A stretch of 64,000 nt of DNA. It comes from Pedococcus_A sp963730585 (GTDB lineage Bacteria; Actinomycetota; Actinomycetes; Actinomycetales; Dermatophilaceae). How positions within the stretch are numbered: position 1 is the stretch's first letter; every line of letters starts with the position of its first letter. This document shows, piece after piece, positions 1-7,932 of this stretch. The position numbers and the translations under genes are program-made. Where the stretch lies: NCBI GenBank assembly GCA_963730585.1, contig CAVSSL010000011.1, positions 682,001-746,000 on the forward strand, given 5' to 3'. The notes beneath the pieces were generated by a model that was not told where the DNA came from, did no database searches, and was given only the letters and a program-made list of their open reading frames with translations.

Positions 1-787
1 AGGTCACCAGCGGCTTGGCCGGGTCGTCGACGACCTTGTCGAGGGCGCCGGGCTTGGCGCAGTCGAGCGCCTGGAACTGCTTGGCGACGTCCTCGGTGAT
101 CCACGCGAGGTCGGTGGGGTCCTTGGGCTTGCCGGCCGCCGGGGCCGTCGTCGGGGTCGTGGACGCCTTCGGGGTGGCGGTCGCCTTGGAGCTGGCGGGC
201 GCAGTGGAGGTGGCGGTGCCCGACGGCGAGGTCGTGCTGTTCAGCAGCGCCTGCGGCAGCCCGCTCTTGGCAGCGGTGGTCGTGGCGCCGGTGGCCGTGG
301 GCACCGGGGCCTTCGTCGTGGCCGAGCCGGTGGGCTCGGCGGTGCCGGTGGCGCTGCCCGACGGGGTCGTCGTCGGCTGCGGCTGGGTGGTGCCGGCGCC
401 GGCGGCGAGGACGGAGCGGAAGCGCATCTGCGAGGACTTGCGGATGGCGTCCTCGGTGGTCTTGTCGGGCTGGCCCGGCATGCTCACGACGATGTTGCGG
501 CCGCCGCGGGTGGTGACCTCGGCTCCGGCGACGCCGTTGGCGTCGACGCGCTGCACGATGATGTCGCGCGCCTGGTTCAGCTGGTCACTGGAGACGCTGT
601 TGGTGCCGACCAGCACGGGCTCGAGCACCATCTGGGTGCCGCCCTCGAGGTCGAGGCCCAGCTTGGGGGCCCACTGGGCGGTGCCCCACGTGTTCGCCCC
701 GGCGAGCAGGCCGGCCAGGACGGCGATGATGGCCGCGAGGCCACCGAGGACCTTCAGCGGCTTGCGGGCGTGCGGGCTGAGCGCCAT
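1..787 (-). CDS. secD: SecD, protein translocase subunit (3' end outside window)
   Basis: N-terminal part (about 262 codons) of SecD, the membrane protein that with SecF and YajC uses the proton gradient to help SecYEG export proteins. It begins MALSPHARKPLKVLGG, followed by one membrane segment (about residues 12-30). The conserved LGLDLEGGTQMVLEP block and the first periplasmic domain (RDIIVQRVDANGVAGAEV, then NIVVSMPGQ) come next. A long Ala/Pro/Thr-rich insert from about residue 135 is typical of actinobacterial SecD. The ATG at 787 lies one base after the yajC stop, so the two are translationally coupled. The rest of secD, and probably secF, lies beyond position 1. Confidence 0.93.
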   Translation of the reverse strand, partial: MALSPHARKPLKVLGGLAAIIAVLAGLLAGANTWGTAQWAPKLGLDLEGGTQMVLEPVLVGTNSVSSDQLNQARDIIVQRVDANGVAGAEVTTRGGRNIVVSMPGQPDKTTEDAIRKSSQMRFRSVLAAGAGTTQPQPTTTPSGSATGTAEPTGSATTKAPVPTATGATTTAAKSGLPQALLNSTTSPSGTATSTAPASSKATATPKASTTPTTAPAAGKPKDPTDLAWITEDVAKQFQALDCAKPGALDKVVDDPAKPLVT

Positions 788-788
788 C

Positions 789-1163
789 TCAGTCCCCCTG
801 CCCGGGCTGTTCCGGCTTTTCGGGGGTGGCGGGAGCCTGTTCCGGGGCGGAGGTCTGCGACGACGGCGCGACCTTCATCCCGACGGCCCGCCGGTCGTAG
901 CGCACGTTGACGCCGGGGCTCACCTCGAGGGTGACCGTGGAGCCGTCGACGGCCGTGACGGTCCCGAAGAGACCGGAGGTGGTGCACACCTCGTCGCCCA
1001 CCACGATGCTGTCCTGCAGCTGGGCGGCCTGCTTCTGGCGCTTGCGCTGGGCGAAGACCATCCACCCGATGAGGAGGAGGGGAAGCAGGAAGATCAGCAG
1101 GCTGGAACCGGAGGATCCTCCGCTGGTCGCCATGGGGAGGGCCAGGAGGCCGCCGCTTGACAT
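789..1163 (-). CDS. yajC: YajC, preprotein translocase auxiliary subunit
   Basis: A 124-residue protein of the YajC family, an accessory membrane component of the SecDF-YajC complex. It starts MSSGGLLALP and has one hydrophobic segment (SSLLIFLLPLLLIGWMVF) followed by the basic QRKRQKQAAQLQDS motif. The family core is also visible: GDEVCTTSGLFGTVTAVDG, then TVTLEVSPGVNVRYDRRAVG. The Pro/Glu/Gln-rich tail is variable in the family. ATG at 1163 was chosen because AAAGGGA lies about 8 bases upstream; the frame stays open further upstream but encodes non-family sequence. It is the first gene of a yajC-secD unit and is separated from ruvB by about 190 bp. Confidence 0.93.
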   Translation of the reverse strand: MSSGGLLALPMATSGGSSGSSLLIFLLPLLLIGWMVFAQRKRQKQAAQLQDSIVVGDEVCTTSGLFGTVTAVDGSTVTLEVSPGVNVRYDRRAVGMKVAPSSQTSAPEQAPATPEKPEQPGQGD

Positions 1164-1350
1164 GGTTGACGTCCCTTTCACGGATGGGGGCTTGAAGCGC
1201 ACCGCGTCGCCGGTGTCCGGGCACGCGTGTTCTCCCGAGAATGTCGGGTGACCGGTTGAGTCTAGGTGAGACCCACCACACCGACCAACGCACCTCACCG
1301 TCGGCGCGTTCCAATTGTGACCTTGTATGCCGGTGGGCCGGCACACCGTC
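1164..1350. other. Intergenic region between ruvB end and yajC start
   Basis: Non-coding stretch of about 190 bp. It must hold the yajC-secD promoter (minus strand), but I cannot assign clear -35/-10 boxes. Near its left end, at 1325-1331, is one copy of the recurrent word GTATGCC, followed by a short GC-rich inverted repeat (GCCGG/CCGGC) that could be part of a ruvB terminator. Confidence 0.5.
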
Positions 1351-2463
1351 CTAGCCGAAGCGGCCGTCGCCCCCCTCGAGCGGCAGCGGGGTGAGCAGGG
1401 GCTCGCCGCCCGCTGGCGGCGTCAGCCCGAGGTGCTCCCACGTGAGCCCGGTGGCCGCACGGCCCCGCGGGGTGCGGGCCATGAAGCCCTCGCGGACGAG
1501 GAACGGCTCGGCCACCGTCTCCACGGTGTCGGCCTCCTCTCCGACCGCGACGGCGAGGGTGCTCAGGCCGACGGGCCCTCCCCCGAACCGGCGGCACAGG
1601 GCCTCGAGCACGGCCCGGTCGAGCCGGTCGAGCCCGCGGTCGTCGACGTCGAAGAGAGCGAGGGCGGCGTGGGCCGCCTCCTGGTCGACCACGCTGCCAC
1701 CGTGCACCTGCGCCCAGTCCCGCACGCGCCTGAGCAGGCGGTTGGCGATGCGCGGTGTCCCTCGTGAGCGCCGGGCGATCTCGACGATGCCGTCCTCGTC
1801 GGCCTCGACCTCCAGCAGCCGCGCCGAGCGGTGCAGGATGCGCACGAGGTCGTCGGTGGCATAGAAGTCGAGGTGCCCGGTGAAGCCGAAGCGGTCGCGC
1901 AGTGGCGCCGGCAGCAGCCCGGCGCGCGTGGTGGCCCCCACAACGGTGAAGGGCGGCAGCTCGAGCGGGATGGCGGTGGCCCCCGGCCCCTTGCCGACGA
2001 TGACGTCGACGCGGAAGTCCTCCATGGCGAGGTAGAGCATCTCCTCGGCCGCGCGCGACATCCGGTGGATCTCGTCGAGGAAGAGGACCTCCCCCTCCAT
2101 GAGCGACGAGAGGACGGCAGCGAGGTCGCCGGCGTGCTGGATGGCGGGGCCACTGGTGACCCGGATCGGCTTCTCGAGCTCGGCGGCGACGATCATGGCC
2201 AAGGTGGTCTTGCCGAGGCCGGGCGGACCGGAGAGCAGCACGTGGTCGGGCGGGCTCCCCCGTCGCTTCGCCGCCTCGAGCACCAGCGAGAGCTGGTCGC
2301 GCACCCGGGTCTGGCCCGGGAACTCGCTCAGCCGCCGCGGACGCAGCGCCGCCTCGACGGTGCGCTCGTCGGCGTCGCTGCCGGCGTCGACGACCCTGGC
2401 CGTGGCGTCGAGCGAGCCGTCCTCGTACATCTCGGAGCTGAAGCCGTCGGCAGCGGTGGACAC
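1351..2463 (-). CDS. ruvB: Holliday junction branch migration ATPase RuvB
   Basis: A 370-residue AAA+ motor that drives branch migration of Holliday junctions together with RuvA. Visible are Walker A (GPPGLGKTTLAM), Walker B (VLFLDEIHR), the ATRAGLLPAPLRDRFG sensor/arginine-finger region and the C-terminal winged-helix DNA-binding domain ending in PRGRAATGLTWEHLGL. The first 35 residues are the usual variable acidic leader, followed by LRPRRLSEFPGQ. The start is GTG at 2463, three bases after the ruvA stop, so ruvC-ruvA-ruvB form one operon. Length is normal for the family. Confidence 0.97.
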   Translation of the reverse strand: MSTAADGFSSEMYEDGSLDATARVVDAGSDADERTVEAALRPRRLSEFPGQTRVRDQLSLVLEAAKRRGSPPDHVLLSGPPGLGKTTLAMIVAAELEKPIRVTSGPAIQHAGDLAAVLSSLMEGEVLFLDEIHRMSRAAEEMLYLAMEDFRVDVIVGKGPGATAIPLELPPFTVVGATTRAGLLPAPLRDRFGFTGHLDFYATDDLVRILHRSARLLEVEADEDGIVEIARRSRGTPRIANRLLRRVRDWAQVHGGSVVDQEAAHAALALFDVDDRGLDRLDRAVLEALCRRFGGGPVGLSTLAVAVGEEADTVETVAEPFLVREGFMARTPRGRAATGLTWEHLGLTPPAGGEPLLTPLPLEGGDGRFG

Positions 2464-2466
2464 GGG

Positions 2467-3096
2467 CTACCTCCCCAGCTCGCGCAGGGCGGCGCGGAGC
2501 ATCTCGGACACGTTGGGCGCAGCACCGGCACCGTTGGCAGCACCGTCGACTCCGGCACCCTCCGCGACCCGCTTCACGGCGTCCTCGGCCTGCTTGGCCG
2601 ACCACCCGAGACCGACGAGCGCCTCGGTGACCTGGTCCCGCCACACGGGCGCGACAGGCGCCGCAGGCGCAGCCGCTCCAGCGGAGACAGCGCCGGCGAG
2701 GCCGATCTTGTCGCGCAGCTCGAGCACCATCCGCTCGGCGCCCTTCTTGCCGATGCCGGGCACCTTGGTCAGCGCGGCGATGTCGGACCCGCTGATCGCA
2801 GCCCTGATCCGGTCGGGCGGCATGACCGACAGCATGGCCAGCGCCAGCCGCGGGCCGACGCCGGAGACCGTCTGCACCTGCTCGAACATGTCGCGCTCGT
2901 CGTCGTTGCCGAAGCCGTAGAGCGTCAGGGAGTCCTCGCGCACGACGAGGGTGGTCGACAGTGCCGCCTCCTGGCCGCGGCGCACCGAGGCCGCGGTGCC
3001 CGGGGTGGTGTGCACGAGCATGCCCACGCCTCCCACCTCGACGACCACCCGGTCGAGCCCGGCGTGCAGGACGCTCCCGCGCACCGAGGCGATCAC
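2467..3096 (-). CDS. ruvA: Holliday junction DNA helicase subunit RuvA
   Basis: A 209-residue RuvA, the tetrameric protein that holds the four-way junction for RuvB. Domain I is an OB fold (MIASVRGSVLHAGLDRVVVEVGGVGMLVHTT) and LYGFGNDDERDMFE follows. Two helix-hairpin-helix motifs are present: VSGVGPRLALAMLS and VPGIGKKGAERMVLEL. An Ala/Pro-rich linker leads to the C-terminal RuvB-binding domain (QVTEALVGLGWSAKQAEDAVKRV). The GTG start (3094-3096) overlaps the ruvC stop by four bases (GTGA), indicating translational coupling. Confidence 0.97.
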   Translation of the reverse strand: MIASVRGSVLHAGLDRVVVEVGGVGMLVHTTPGTAASVRRGQEAALSTTLVVREDSLTLYGFGNDDERDMFEQVQTVSGVGPRLALAMLSVMPPDRIRAAISGSDIAALTKVPGIGKKGAERMVLELRDKIGLAGAVSAGAAAPAAPVAPVWRDQVTEALVGLGWSAKQAEDAVKRVAEGAGVDGAANGAGAAPNVSEMLRAALRELGR

Positions 3097-3644
3097 CGGG
3101 CCACCGCCGTCTGGCCGGAGGCGGCCTTGAGCCGGGCCCGCTCGGAGGCCGCGGCCAGCGCGAGCCGCTGCTCGCCCCCGCCGCGCCAGTGGTGGCAGAT
3201 GGCCAGGGCGAGGGCGTCCGCGGCGTCTGCGGGGCGCGGGGCGACCTCGAGCCTGAGGATGCGGGTCACCATCGCGGTCACCTGTGCCTTGTCGGCGCGA
3301 CCGGAGCCGGTGACGGACGCCTTGACCTCGGTCGGGGTGTGCAGCGCCACGGGCAGGCCGCGGCGCGCCCCCGCGAGGAGGGCGATGGCCGAGGCCTGCG
3401 CCGTGGTCATGACCGTGGGCACGTGGTCTGCCGCGTAGACCCGCTCGAGGGCGATGGCGTCGGGCTCGAAGCGGTCGAGCCAGTGGTCGAGCTGGTCCTG
3501 CAGGTAGGCCAGCCGCTCCCCCGTGTCACGACCGGCCGGGGTGCGCACGACACCGACGGCCACCATCGCGAGGCTGCCCGGGGCGCCCTCCACGACGCCG
3601 AGGCCACAGCGGGTCAGGCCCGGGTCGACGCCGAGAACGCGCAC
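3093..3644 (-). CDS. ruvC: Crossover junction endonuclease RuvC
   Basis: A 183-residue RNase H-like resolvase that cuts Holliday junctions symmetrically. The expected acidic active-site residues are present: Asp7 in MRVLGVDPGLTRCG, Glu in ALERVYAADH, and the paired Asp residues in RPADAADALALAICH. The start is GTG at 3644 with GGAGGAG about 8 bases upstream. It is the first gene of ruvCAB, and a LexA-type operator (3665-3678) lies 21 bp upstream of the start, so SOS control of all three genes is likely. The Arg/Lys/Ala-rich C-terminus is variable in the family. Confidence 0.96.
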   Translation of the reverse strand: MRVLGVDPGLTRCGLGVVEGAPGSLAMVAVGVVRTPAGRDTGERLAYLQDQLDHWLDRFEPDAIALERVYAADHVPTVMTTAQASAIALLAGARRGLPVALHTPTEVKASVTGSGRADKAQVTAMVTRILRLEVAPRPADAADALALAICHHWRGGGEQRLALAAASERARLKAASGQTAVAR

Positions 3645-3664
3645 GCTGACAACTCCTCCACATC

Positions 3665-3678
3665 CGAACAGGTGTTCG
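3665..3678 (-). promoter_or_regulatory. LexA (SOS) box upstream of ruvCAB
   Basis: CGAACAGGTGTTCG matches the Gram-positive/actinobacterial LexA operator CGAAC-N4-GTTCG, with both half sites perfect. It lies 21 bp upstream of the ruvC GTG, in the only intergenic gap before ruvCAB, where a repressor would block transcription. Known: ruvCAB is LexA-controlled in several actinobacteria. Inferred: the same here. Confidence 0.75.
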
Positions 3679-3727
3679 GTCGAACGCTACACAGCGCCGG
3701 GGCGGCTGCCGCGCACCAACACGCGCG

Positions 3728-4486
3728 TCACTCGTCCGCGTCGAGCTCCGCGAGGACCTCGTCGCTGATGTCGCCGTTGGCGTAGACGTCCTGCACGTCG
3801 TCGGAGTCCTCGAGCGCCTCGATGACCCGGATCATCTTGCGGGCCCCTTCGGCGTCCAGCGGCACCTGCAGGTTGGGCACCCACGAGGCCTCGGCCGAGT
3901 CGTAGTCGATGCCGGCCTCCTGCAGCGCGGTGCGGACGGCCACGACGTCCGTCGCCTCGCACACGATCTCCCAGGTGTCGCCGTTGTCGTTGACCTCGTC
4001 GGCTCCGGCGTCGAGCACGAGCTCGAGGATGTCGTCCTCGGTCTTGTCCCCCTTCGGAAGGATGACGACGCCCCTGCGGTCGAAGACGTAGGCGACCGAG
4101 CCCGGGTCGGCCAGCTGGCCCCCGTTGCGGCTCAGGGCGGTGCGCACCTCCGCCGCGGCACGGTTGCGGTTGTCGGTGAGGCACTCGATGAGGATGGCCA
4201 CCCCGCCGGGCGCGTAGCCCTCGTAGGTGATCGTCTGCCAGTCGGCACCGCCGGCCGTGGCGCCGCTCCCGCGCTTGACGGCGTTGTCGATGTTGTTGTT
4301 GGGGACCGAGGACTTCTTCGCCTTCTGGATGGCGTCGTAGAGCGTCGGGTTGCCGGCCGGGTCACCGCCGCCGGTGCGAGCCGCGACCTCGATGTTCTTG
4401 ATGAGCTTGGCGAAGAGCTTGCCGCGCTTGGCGTCGATGGCAGCCTTCTTGTGCTTCGTGGTCGCCCATTTGGAATGGCCGCTCAT
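3728..4486 (-). CDS. YebC/PmpR-family (TACO1-like) protein
   Basis: A 252-residue member of the YebC/TACO1 family, described in different bacteria as a transcriptional regulator or as a factor relieving ribosome stalling. The signature MSGHSKWATTKHKKAAIDAKRGKLFAKL opens the protein, followed by VPNNNIDNAVKRG, ITYEGYAPGGVAILIE, LTDNRNRAAAEVR and SRNGGQLADPGSVAYVF. ATG at 4486 is preceded by AGAAGGAGA. The open frame extends about 100 codons upstream, but that part is Gly/Arg-rich out-of-family sequence. It sits between pdxT and ruvCAB as in many actinobacteria. Confidence 0.95.
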   Translation of the reverse strand: MSGHSKWATTKHKKAAIDAKRGKLFAKLIKNIEVAARTGGGDPAGNPTLYDAIQKAKKSSVPNNNIDNAVKRGSGATAGGADWQTITYEGYAPGGVAILIECLTDNRNRAAAEVRTALSRNGGQLADPGSVAYVFDRRGVVILPKGDKTEDDILELVLDAGADEVNDNGDTWEIVCEATDVVAVRTALQEAGIDYDSAEASWVPNLQVPLDAEGARKMIRVIEALEDSDDVQDVYANGDISDEVLAELDADE

Positions 4487-4578
4487 CGCTTCTCCTTCTG
4501 GTGGTCGACGTGTGGTGACCGACGTGTGGTGGTCACCCTGTCGTGCTCGAGGTCGTGCTGAAAAGACCGCAGGCGATC

Positions 4579-5214
4579 TTACTGATCGGCCGTCGCCGCC
4601 CCCGCGCGGGCGTCCCGCACCATCTGCACGAACAGCTGGTGGAACCGGTGGTCCCCCGTGACCTCGGGGTGGAACGAGGTGGCCAGCAACGGGCCCTGGC
4701 GCACGGCCACGACGCGACCCGCGGCCGGGCCCTCCTCGACGCTCGCGAGGACCTCGACCCCCGGGCCGCACTCCTCCACCCACGGCGCCCGGATGAACAC
4801 CGCCCGCATCGGGGCGCCGCCGATGGCGTGGATGTGCAGGTCCTCCTCGAAGGAGTCGACCTGGCGGCCGAAGGCGTTGCGCCGCACCGTGATGTCGAGG
4901 CCGCCCAGCGTCTGCTGGTCCGGGCGTCCGCCGGTGATGCGGTCGGCCAGCATGATCATCCCGGCGCAGGAGCCGTAGACCGGCATGCCCTCGGCGATGC
5001 GCTCGCGGATCGGGTCGCGCAGCTCGAAGATCCGCACGAGCTTGTCGATGGTCGTCGACTCACCACCCGGGATGATGAGGCCGTCCACGGCCGCGACCTC
5101 GGAGGGGCGGCGCACGGTGGTGGCGCGCGCACCCGCCTGCTCCACGGCATACAGGTGCTCGCGGACGTCGCCCTGGACGGCGAGGACCCCGATGAGGGGC
5201 TGGCTGTCGGTCAC
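4579..5214 (-). CDS. pdxT: Pyridoxal 5'-phosphate synthase glutaminase subunit PdxT
   Basis: A 211-residue class I glutaminase that hydrolyses glutamine and channels ammonia to PdxS for ribose-5-phosphate-dependent PLP synthesis. The oxyanion motif GLIIPGGESTTIDKL, the nucleophile Cys in VYGSCAGMIMLAD and the His-Glu pair in LATSFHPEVTGDHRFHQLF are all present, so it should be active. The start is GTG at 5214. PdxS lies about 1.7 kb upstream on the same strand, with kynU (opposite strand), a small gene and a strong terminator in between, so pdxT needs its own promoter. Confidence 0.96.
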   Translation of the reverse strand: MTDSQPLIGVLAVQGDVREHLYAVEQAGARATTVRRPSEVAAVDGLIIPGGESTTIDKLVRIFELRDPIRERIAEGMPVYGSCAGMIMLADRITGGRPDQQTLGGLDITVRRNAFGRQVDSFEEDLHIHAIGGAPMRAVFIRAPWVEECGPGVEVLASVEEGPAAGRVVAVRQGPLLATSFHPEVTGDHRFHQLFVQMVRDARAGAATADQ

Positions 5215-5262
5215 GGGAGAAGGCTAGGGGGCGGCCTCGCAGGAGCCGACTCCGGGCGGCAG

Positions 5263-5268
5263 TACATT
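5263..5268 (+). promoter_or_regulatory. Candidate -10 box of a leaderless kynU transcript
   Basis: TACATT lies only 7 bp before the kynU ATG, in the 61-bp gap between the divergent pdxT and kynU. Transcription would start at or beside the A of the ATG. No Shine-Dalgarno sequence precedes the ATG, consistent with leaderless translation, which is common in actinobacteria. No convincing -35 box is visible. Confidence 0.4.
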
Positions 5269-5275
5269 CGGGTCC

Positions 5276-6511
5276 ATGTCCGACCTGACCCAACGCGCGC
5301 GCGAGCTCGACACCGCGCACGCCCACACCGACCGCCGCAGCCACTTCCGCATCCCGGAGGGCGTCATCTACCTCGACGGCAACTCCCTCGGCGCACTGTC
5401 GGTCGCCGCGCAGGAGACCGCCGCGGACGTCGTGGCGCGGCAGTGGGGCGAGCAGCTCATCCGTGCCTGGAACGAGTCCGACTGGTGGGGTGCCCCCGAG
5501 CGGGTCGGCGACCGGATCGGAGCCCTGGTGGGTGCCGCGCCCGGACAGGTGGTCGTCACCGACTCGACGTCGGTCAACCTGTTCAAGGTCGTCGTGGCCG
5601 CCTCGCGCATGCGGCCCGGGCGCAGCACCGTGCTGACCGACCCCGACTCCTTCCCCACCGACCTCTACATCACGCAGTCGGCCGCCGACCTGCTCGGCCT
5701 GACCGTCGAGCTCGTGCCGGTGGCCGAGGCCGCCGACCGCATCGCCGAGCTGGGCTCGTCGCTGGCGCTGGCCTCCTACTCGCACGTCGACTACCGCACC
5801 GGCGAGCTGTGGGACCTCGCGGCGCTGACCCGGGCGGCCCACGACGTCGGCGCCCTGGCCTGCTGGGACCTGTGCCACTCGGCCGGCGCCATGCCGGTCG
5901 GGCTTGACGAGGGCGCCGCCGACTTCGCGGTCGGCTGCGGCTACAAGTACCTCAGCGGCGGCCCCGGTGCGCCGTCCTTCATCTACGTCGCGCAGCGCCA
6001 CCTGGCCGACTTCGACAGCCCGCTGACGGGGTGGCAGGGCCACGCGACGCCCTTCGCCATGTCGCGCGAGTACGCCCCGGCGGCGAGCATCACGCGCGCC
6101 CGGGTGGGCACCGCGCCCCTGATCTCGCTGCTCACCCTGGAGGGAGCGCTCACGGCGTTCGACGGGCTCGGCGTCGACGAGGTGCGCGACCGCTCGCTGT
6201 CGCTGACCGGCTTCTTCCTGGAGTGCCTCGGCGCCCTCGGTGTCGACCTGCCGCTGGCCACCCCGCGCGAGGACGAGCGCCGCGGCTCGCAGGTGAGCCT
6301 GCGCCACCCCGACGCGTATGCCGTGGTGCAGGCCCTCATCGCCCGCGGCGTCATCGGGGACTTCCGCGAGCCTGACATCGTGCGCCTCGGTTTCGCGCCG
6401 CTGTACCTCTCTCATGCCGACGCCCTCGCCGCGGCGGAGCACGTCGCGGCGGTGCTGCGCGACCGGGAGTTCGAGCGGCCCGAGTTCCAGACCCGGGCGG
6501 CCGTCACCTGA
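5276..6511 (+). CDS. kynU: Kynureninase
   Basis: A 411-residue PLP-dependent hydrolase that splits L-kynurenine (or 3-hydroxykynurenine) into anthranilate (or 3-hydroxyanthranilate) and alanine in tryptophan catabolism. Diagnostic segments are VIYLDGNSLGAL, the substrate loop WNESDWWGAPERVGDRIG, and VTDSTSVNLFKVV. ADFAVGCGYKYLSGGPGAPSF contains the PLP-binding lysine. Length is normal. The ATG at 5276 lacks a ribosome-binding site and is probably leaderless. No other kynurenine-pathway gene is in the window. Its position between two genes of PLP biosynthesis, on the opposite strand, is unusual. Confidence 0.95.
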   Translation: MSDLTQRARELDTAHAHTDRRSHFRIPEGVIYLDGNSLGALSVAAQETAADVVARQWGEQLIRAWNESDWWGAPERVGDRIGALVGAAPGQVVVTDSTSVNLFKVVVAASRMRPGRSTVLTDPDSFPTDLYITQSAADLLGLTVELVPVAEAADRIAELGSSLALASYSHVDYRTGELWDLAALTRAAHDVGALACWDLCHSAGAMPVGLDEGAADFAVGCGYKYLSGGPGAPSFIYVAQRHLADFDSPLTGWQGHATPFAMSREYAPAASITRARVGTAPLISLLTLEGALTAFDGLGVDEVRDRSLSLTGFFLECLGALGVDLPLATPREDERRGSQVSLRHPDAYAVVQALIARGVIGDFREPDIVRLGFAPLYLSHADALAAAEHVAAVLRDREFERPEFQTRAAVT

Positions 6512-6514
6512 CTC

Positions 6515-6805
6515 TCAGCTGCTGACGGTCGCTCCCGACAGCGCCAGGGCGGCGAGGAACTCCTCGGCGTACTGGCGCTGTCGTCGTTCCCGGGCCTCGC
6601 CGGCCCACAGGCGGCTGATCCGTTCCCTGCTGACCGTGACGTGCACGCGGCCGGTCTCGGGCGTGGAGAGCTCGACGTCGCTGCTGGCGAAGAACCCCAG
6701 CATCGAGGCGGAGACGTCGGCGGTGTGCACCGACCACAGCGGGTGGGGCGCCCCCTCGACCGTGAAGGCGAGCCGGCCGGCGTCGAGGGCCAGGCTGCCG
6801 TGCAC
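6515..6805 (-). CDS. Small conserved-looking hypothetical protein
   Basis: A 96-residue soluble protein I do not recognise. Its N-terminal two thirds look like an antiparallel beta structure (GSLALDAGRLAFTVEG, LWSVHTADVSASMLGFFASSDVELST, RVHVTVSR). A charged helix follows (ERISRLWAGEARERRQRQYAEEFLAALALSG). This is reminiscent of PH/GRAM-like small domains, but that is only an impression. The start is a GTG without a clear ribosome-binding site. It converges with kynU (3 bp apart) and begins just after the strong hairpin that ends pdxS transcription, so its expression signal is unclear. Confidence 0.6.
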   Translation of the reverse strand: MHGSLALDAGRLAFTVEGAPHPLWSVHTADVSASMLGFFASSDVELSTPETGRVHVTVSRERISRLWAGEARERRQRQYAEEFLAALALSGATVSS

Positions 6806-6843
6806 GCCGGTCAGGGAGGGGAAGCGCCCGCGGCCCGACGTGA

Positions 6844-6878
6844 CGCGGGCCTGCCACGCGTCGCGTGGCAGGCCCGCG
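6844..6878. terminator. 17-bp-arm hairpin downstream of pdxS
   Basis: Perfect inverted repeat with 17-bp arms (left 6844-6860, beginning CGCGGGCCTGCC) around the single base T6861. It lies 45 bp after the pdxS stop. There is no U-tract, as is common for actinobacterial terminators. It separates pdxS from the small gene at 6515-6805. Confidence 0.75.
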
Positions 6879-6922
6879 CCGACACCTGTCGGTCCCGGTG
6901 GCTGGGTGGCCAGGGCCCTCTC

Positions 6923-7837
6923 CTACCAGCCGCGCTCGGCGAGGCGGTGCGGCTGCGGGATCTCGTCGACGTTGATGCCGACCATGGCCTCACCCAGGCC
7001 GCGGGAGACCTTGGCGATGACGTCGGGGTCGTCGAAGAAGGTGGTGGCCTTGACGATGGCCTCGGCGCGCTGGGCCGGGTTGCCCGACTTGAAGATGCCG
7101 GAGCCGACGAAGACGCCCTCGGCGCCGAGCTGCATCATCATCGCGGCGTCCGCCGGCGTGGCGATGCCGCCGGCGGTGAACAGCACGACGGGGAGCTTGC
7201 CGGCCTTCGCGACCTCCTTGACGAGCTCGTAGGGGGCCTGGAGCTCCTTGGCGGCGACGTACAGCTCGTCCTCGGGGAGGTTCTGGAGGCGGCGGATCTC
7301 GGCGCGGATCTGGCGCATGTGCGTGGTGGCGTTGGAGACGTCACCGGTGCCGGCCTCGCCCTTGGAGCGGATCATCGCCGCGCCCTCGGTGATGCGGCGC
7401 AGGGCCTCGCCGAGGTTGGTGGCGCCGCAGACGAAGGGGACGGTGAACGCCCACTTGTCGATGTGGTTGGCGTAGTCGGCCGGGGTGAGCACCTCGGACT
7501 CGTCGATGTAGTCGACACCGAGCGACTGCAGCACCTGGGCCTCGACGAAGTGGCCGATGCGGGCCTTGGCCATGACCGGGATGGAGACGGCGCTGATGAT
7601 GCCCTCGACCATGTCGGGGTCGGACATGCGGGACACGCCGCCCTGGGCGCGGATGTCGGCAGGGACGCGCTCGAGCGCCATGACGGCGACGGCGCCGGCG
7701 TCCTCGGCGATCTTGGCCTGCTCGGGGGTGACCACGTCCATGATCACGCCGCCCTTGAGCATCTCGGCCATGCCGCGCTTGACGCGGGAGGTGCCGGTGG
7801 TCGGCTGGGCAGCGGTGGTGGTGGCGTCGGAGGACAT
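6923..7837 (-). CDS. pdxS: Pyridoxal 5'-phosphate synthase lyase subunit PdxS
   Basis: A 304-residue (beta/alpha)8 barrel that condenses ribose 5-phosphate, glyceraldehyde 3-phosphate and PdxT-derived ammonia into PLP. Diagnostic segments are KRGMAEMLKGGVIMDVVTPEQAKIAE, MALERVPADIRAQGGVSRMSDP, the second catalytic lysine region in VMAKARIGHFVEAQ, and the phosphate-site GGIATPADAAMMMQLGAEGVFVGSGIFKS. ATG at 7837 has GGAG about 8 bases upstream. The frame is open further upstream, but the extra residues are out of family. A strong hairpin follows the stop. Confidence 0.97.
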   Translation of the reverse strand: MSSDATTTAAQPTTGTSRVKRGMAEMLKGGVIMDVVTPEQAKIAEDAGAVAVMALERVPADIRAQGGVSRMSDPDMVEGIISAVSIPVMAKARIGHFVEAQVLQSLGVDYIDESEVLTPADYANHIDKWAFTVPFVCGATNLGEALRRITEGAAMIRSKGEAGTGDVSNATTHMRQIRAEIRRLQNLPEDELYVAAKELQAPYELVKEVAKAGKLPVVLFTAGGIATPADAAMMMQLGAEGVFVGSGIFKSGNPAQRAEAIVKATTFFDDPDVIAKVSRGLGEAMVGINVDEIPQPHRLAERGW

Positions 7838-7892
7838 GCTGGTGCTCCAGATCGTTTTTCGGGGCGCAGCGCAGGAGTCGCGCTTCGTGCTC

Positions 7893-7922
7893 ATGCTAGT
7901 TGCTCGCAGTCGCCCGGCTGAA
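7893..7922 (-). promoter_or_regulatory. Candidate pdxS promoter
   Basis: On the minus strand TTCAGC (7917-7922), an 18-bp spacer and TAGCAT (7893-7898) resemble a sigma-A-type promoter about 55-85 bp before the pdxS ATG. It is a weak match; no other candidate is better in this gap. Confidence 0.3.
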
Positions 7923-7932
7923 CGGCGTCCGC

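Noticed and set aside
1831..3438. A long plus-strand open frame opposite ruvBAC (and similar ones opposite fadA2, pabB and the CFA genes)
   Set aside because: Low-complexity translation, no start signals, and it covers several well-identified minus-strand genes.
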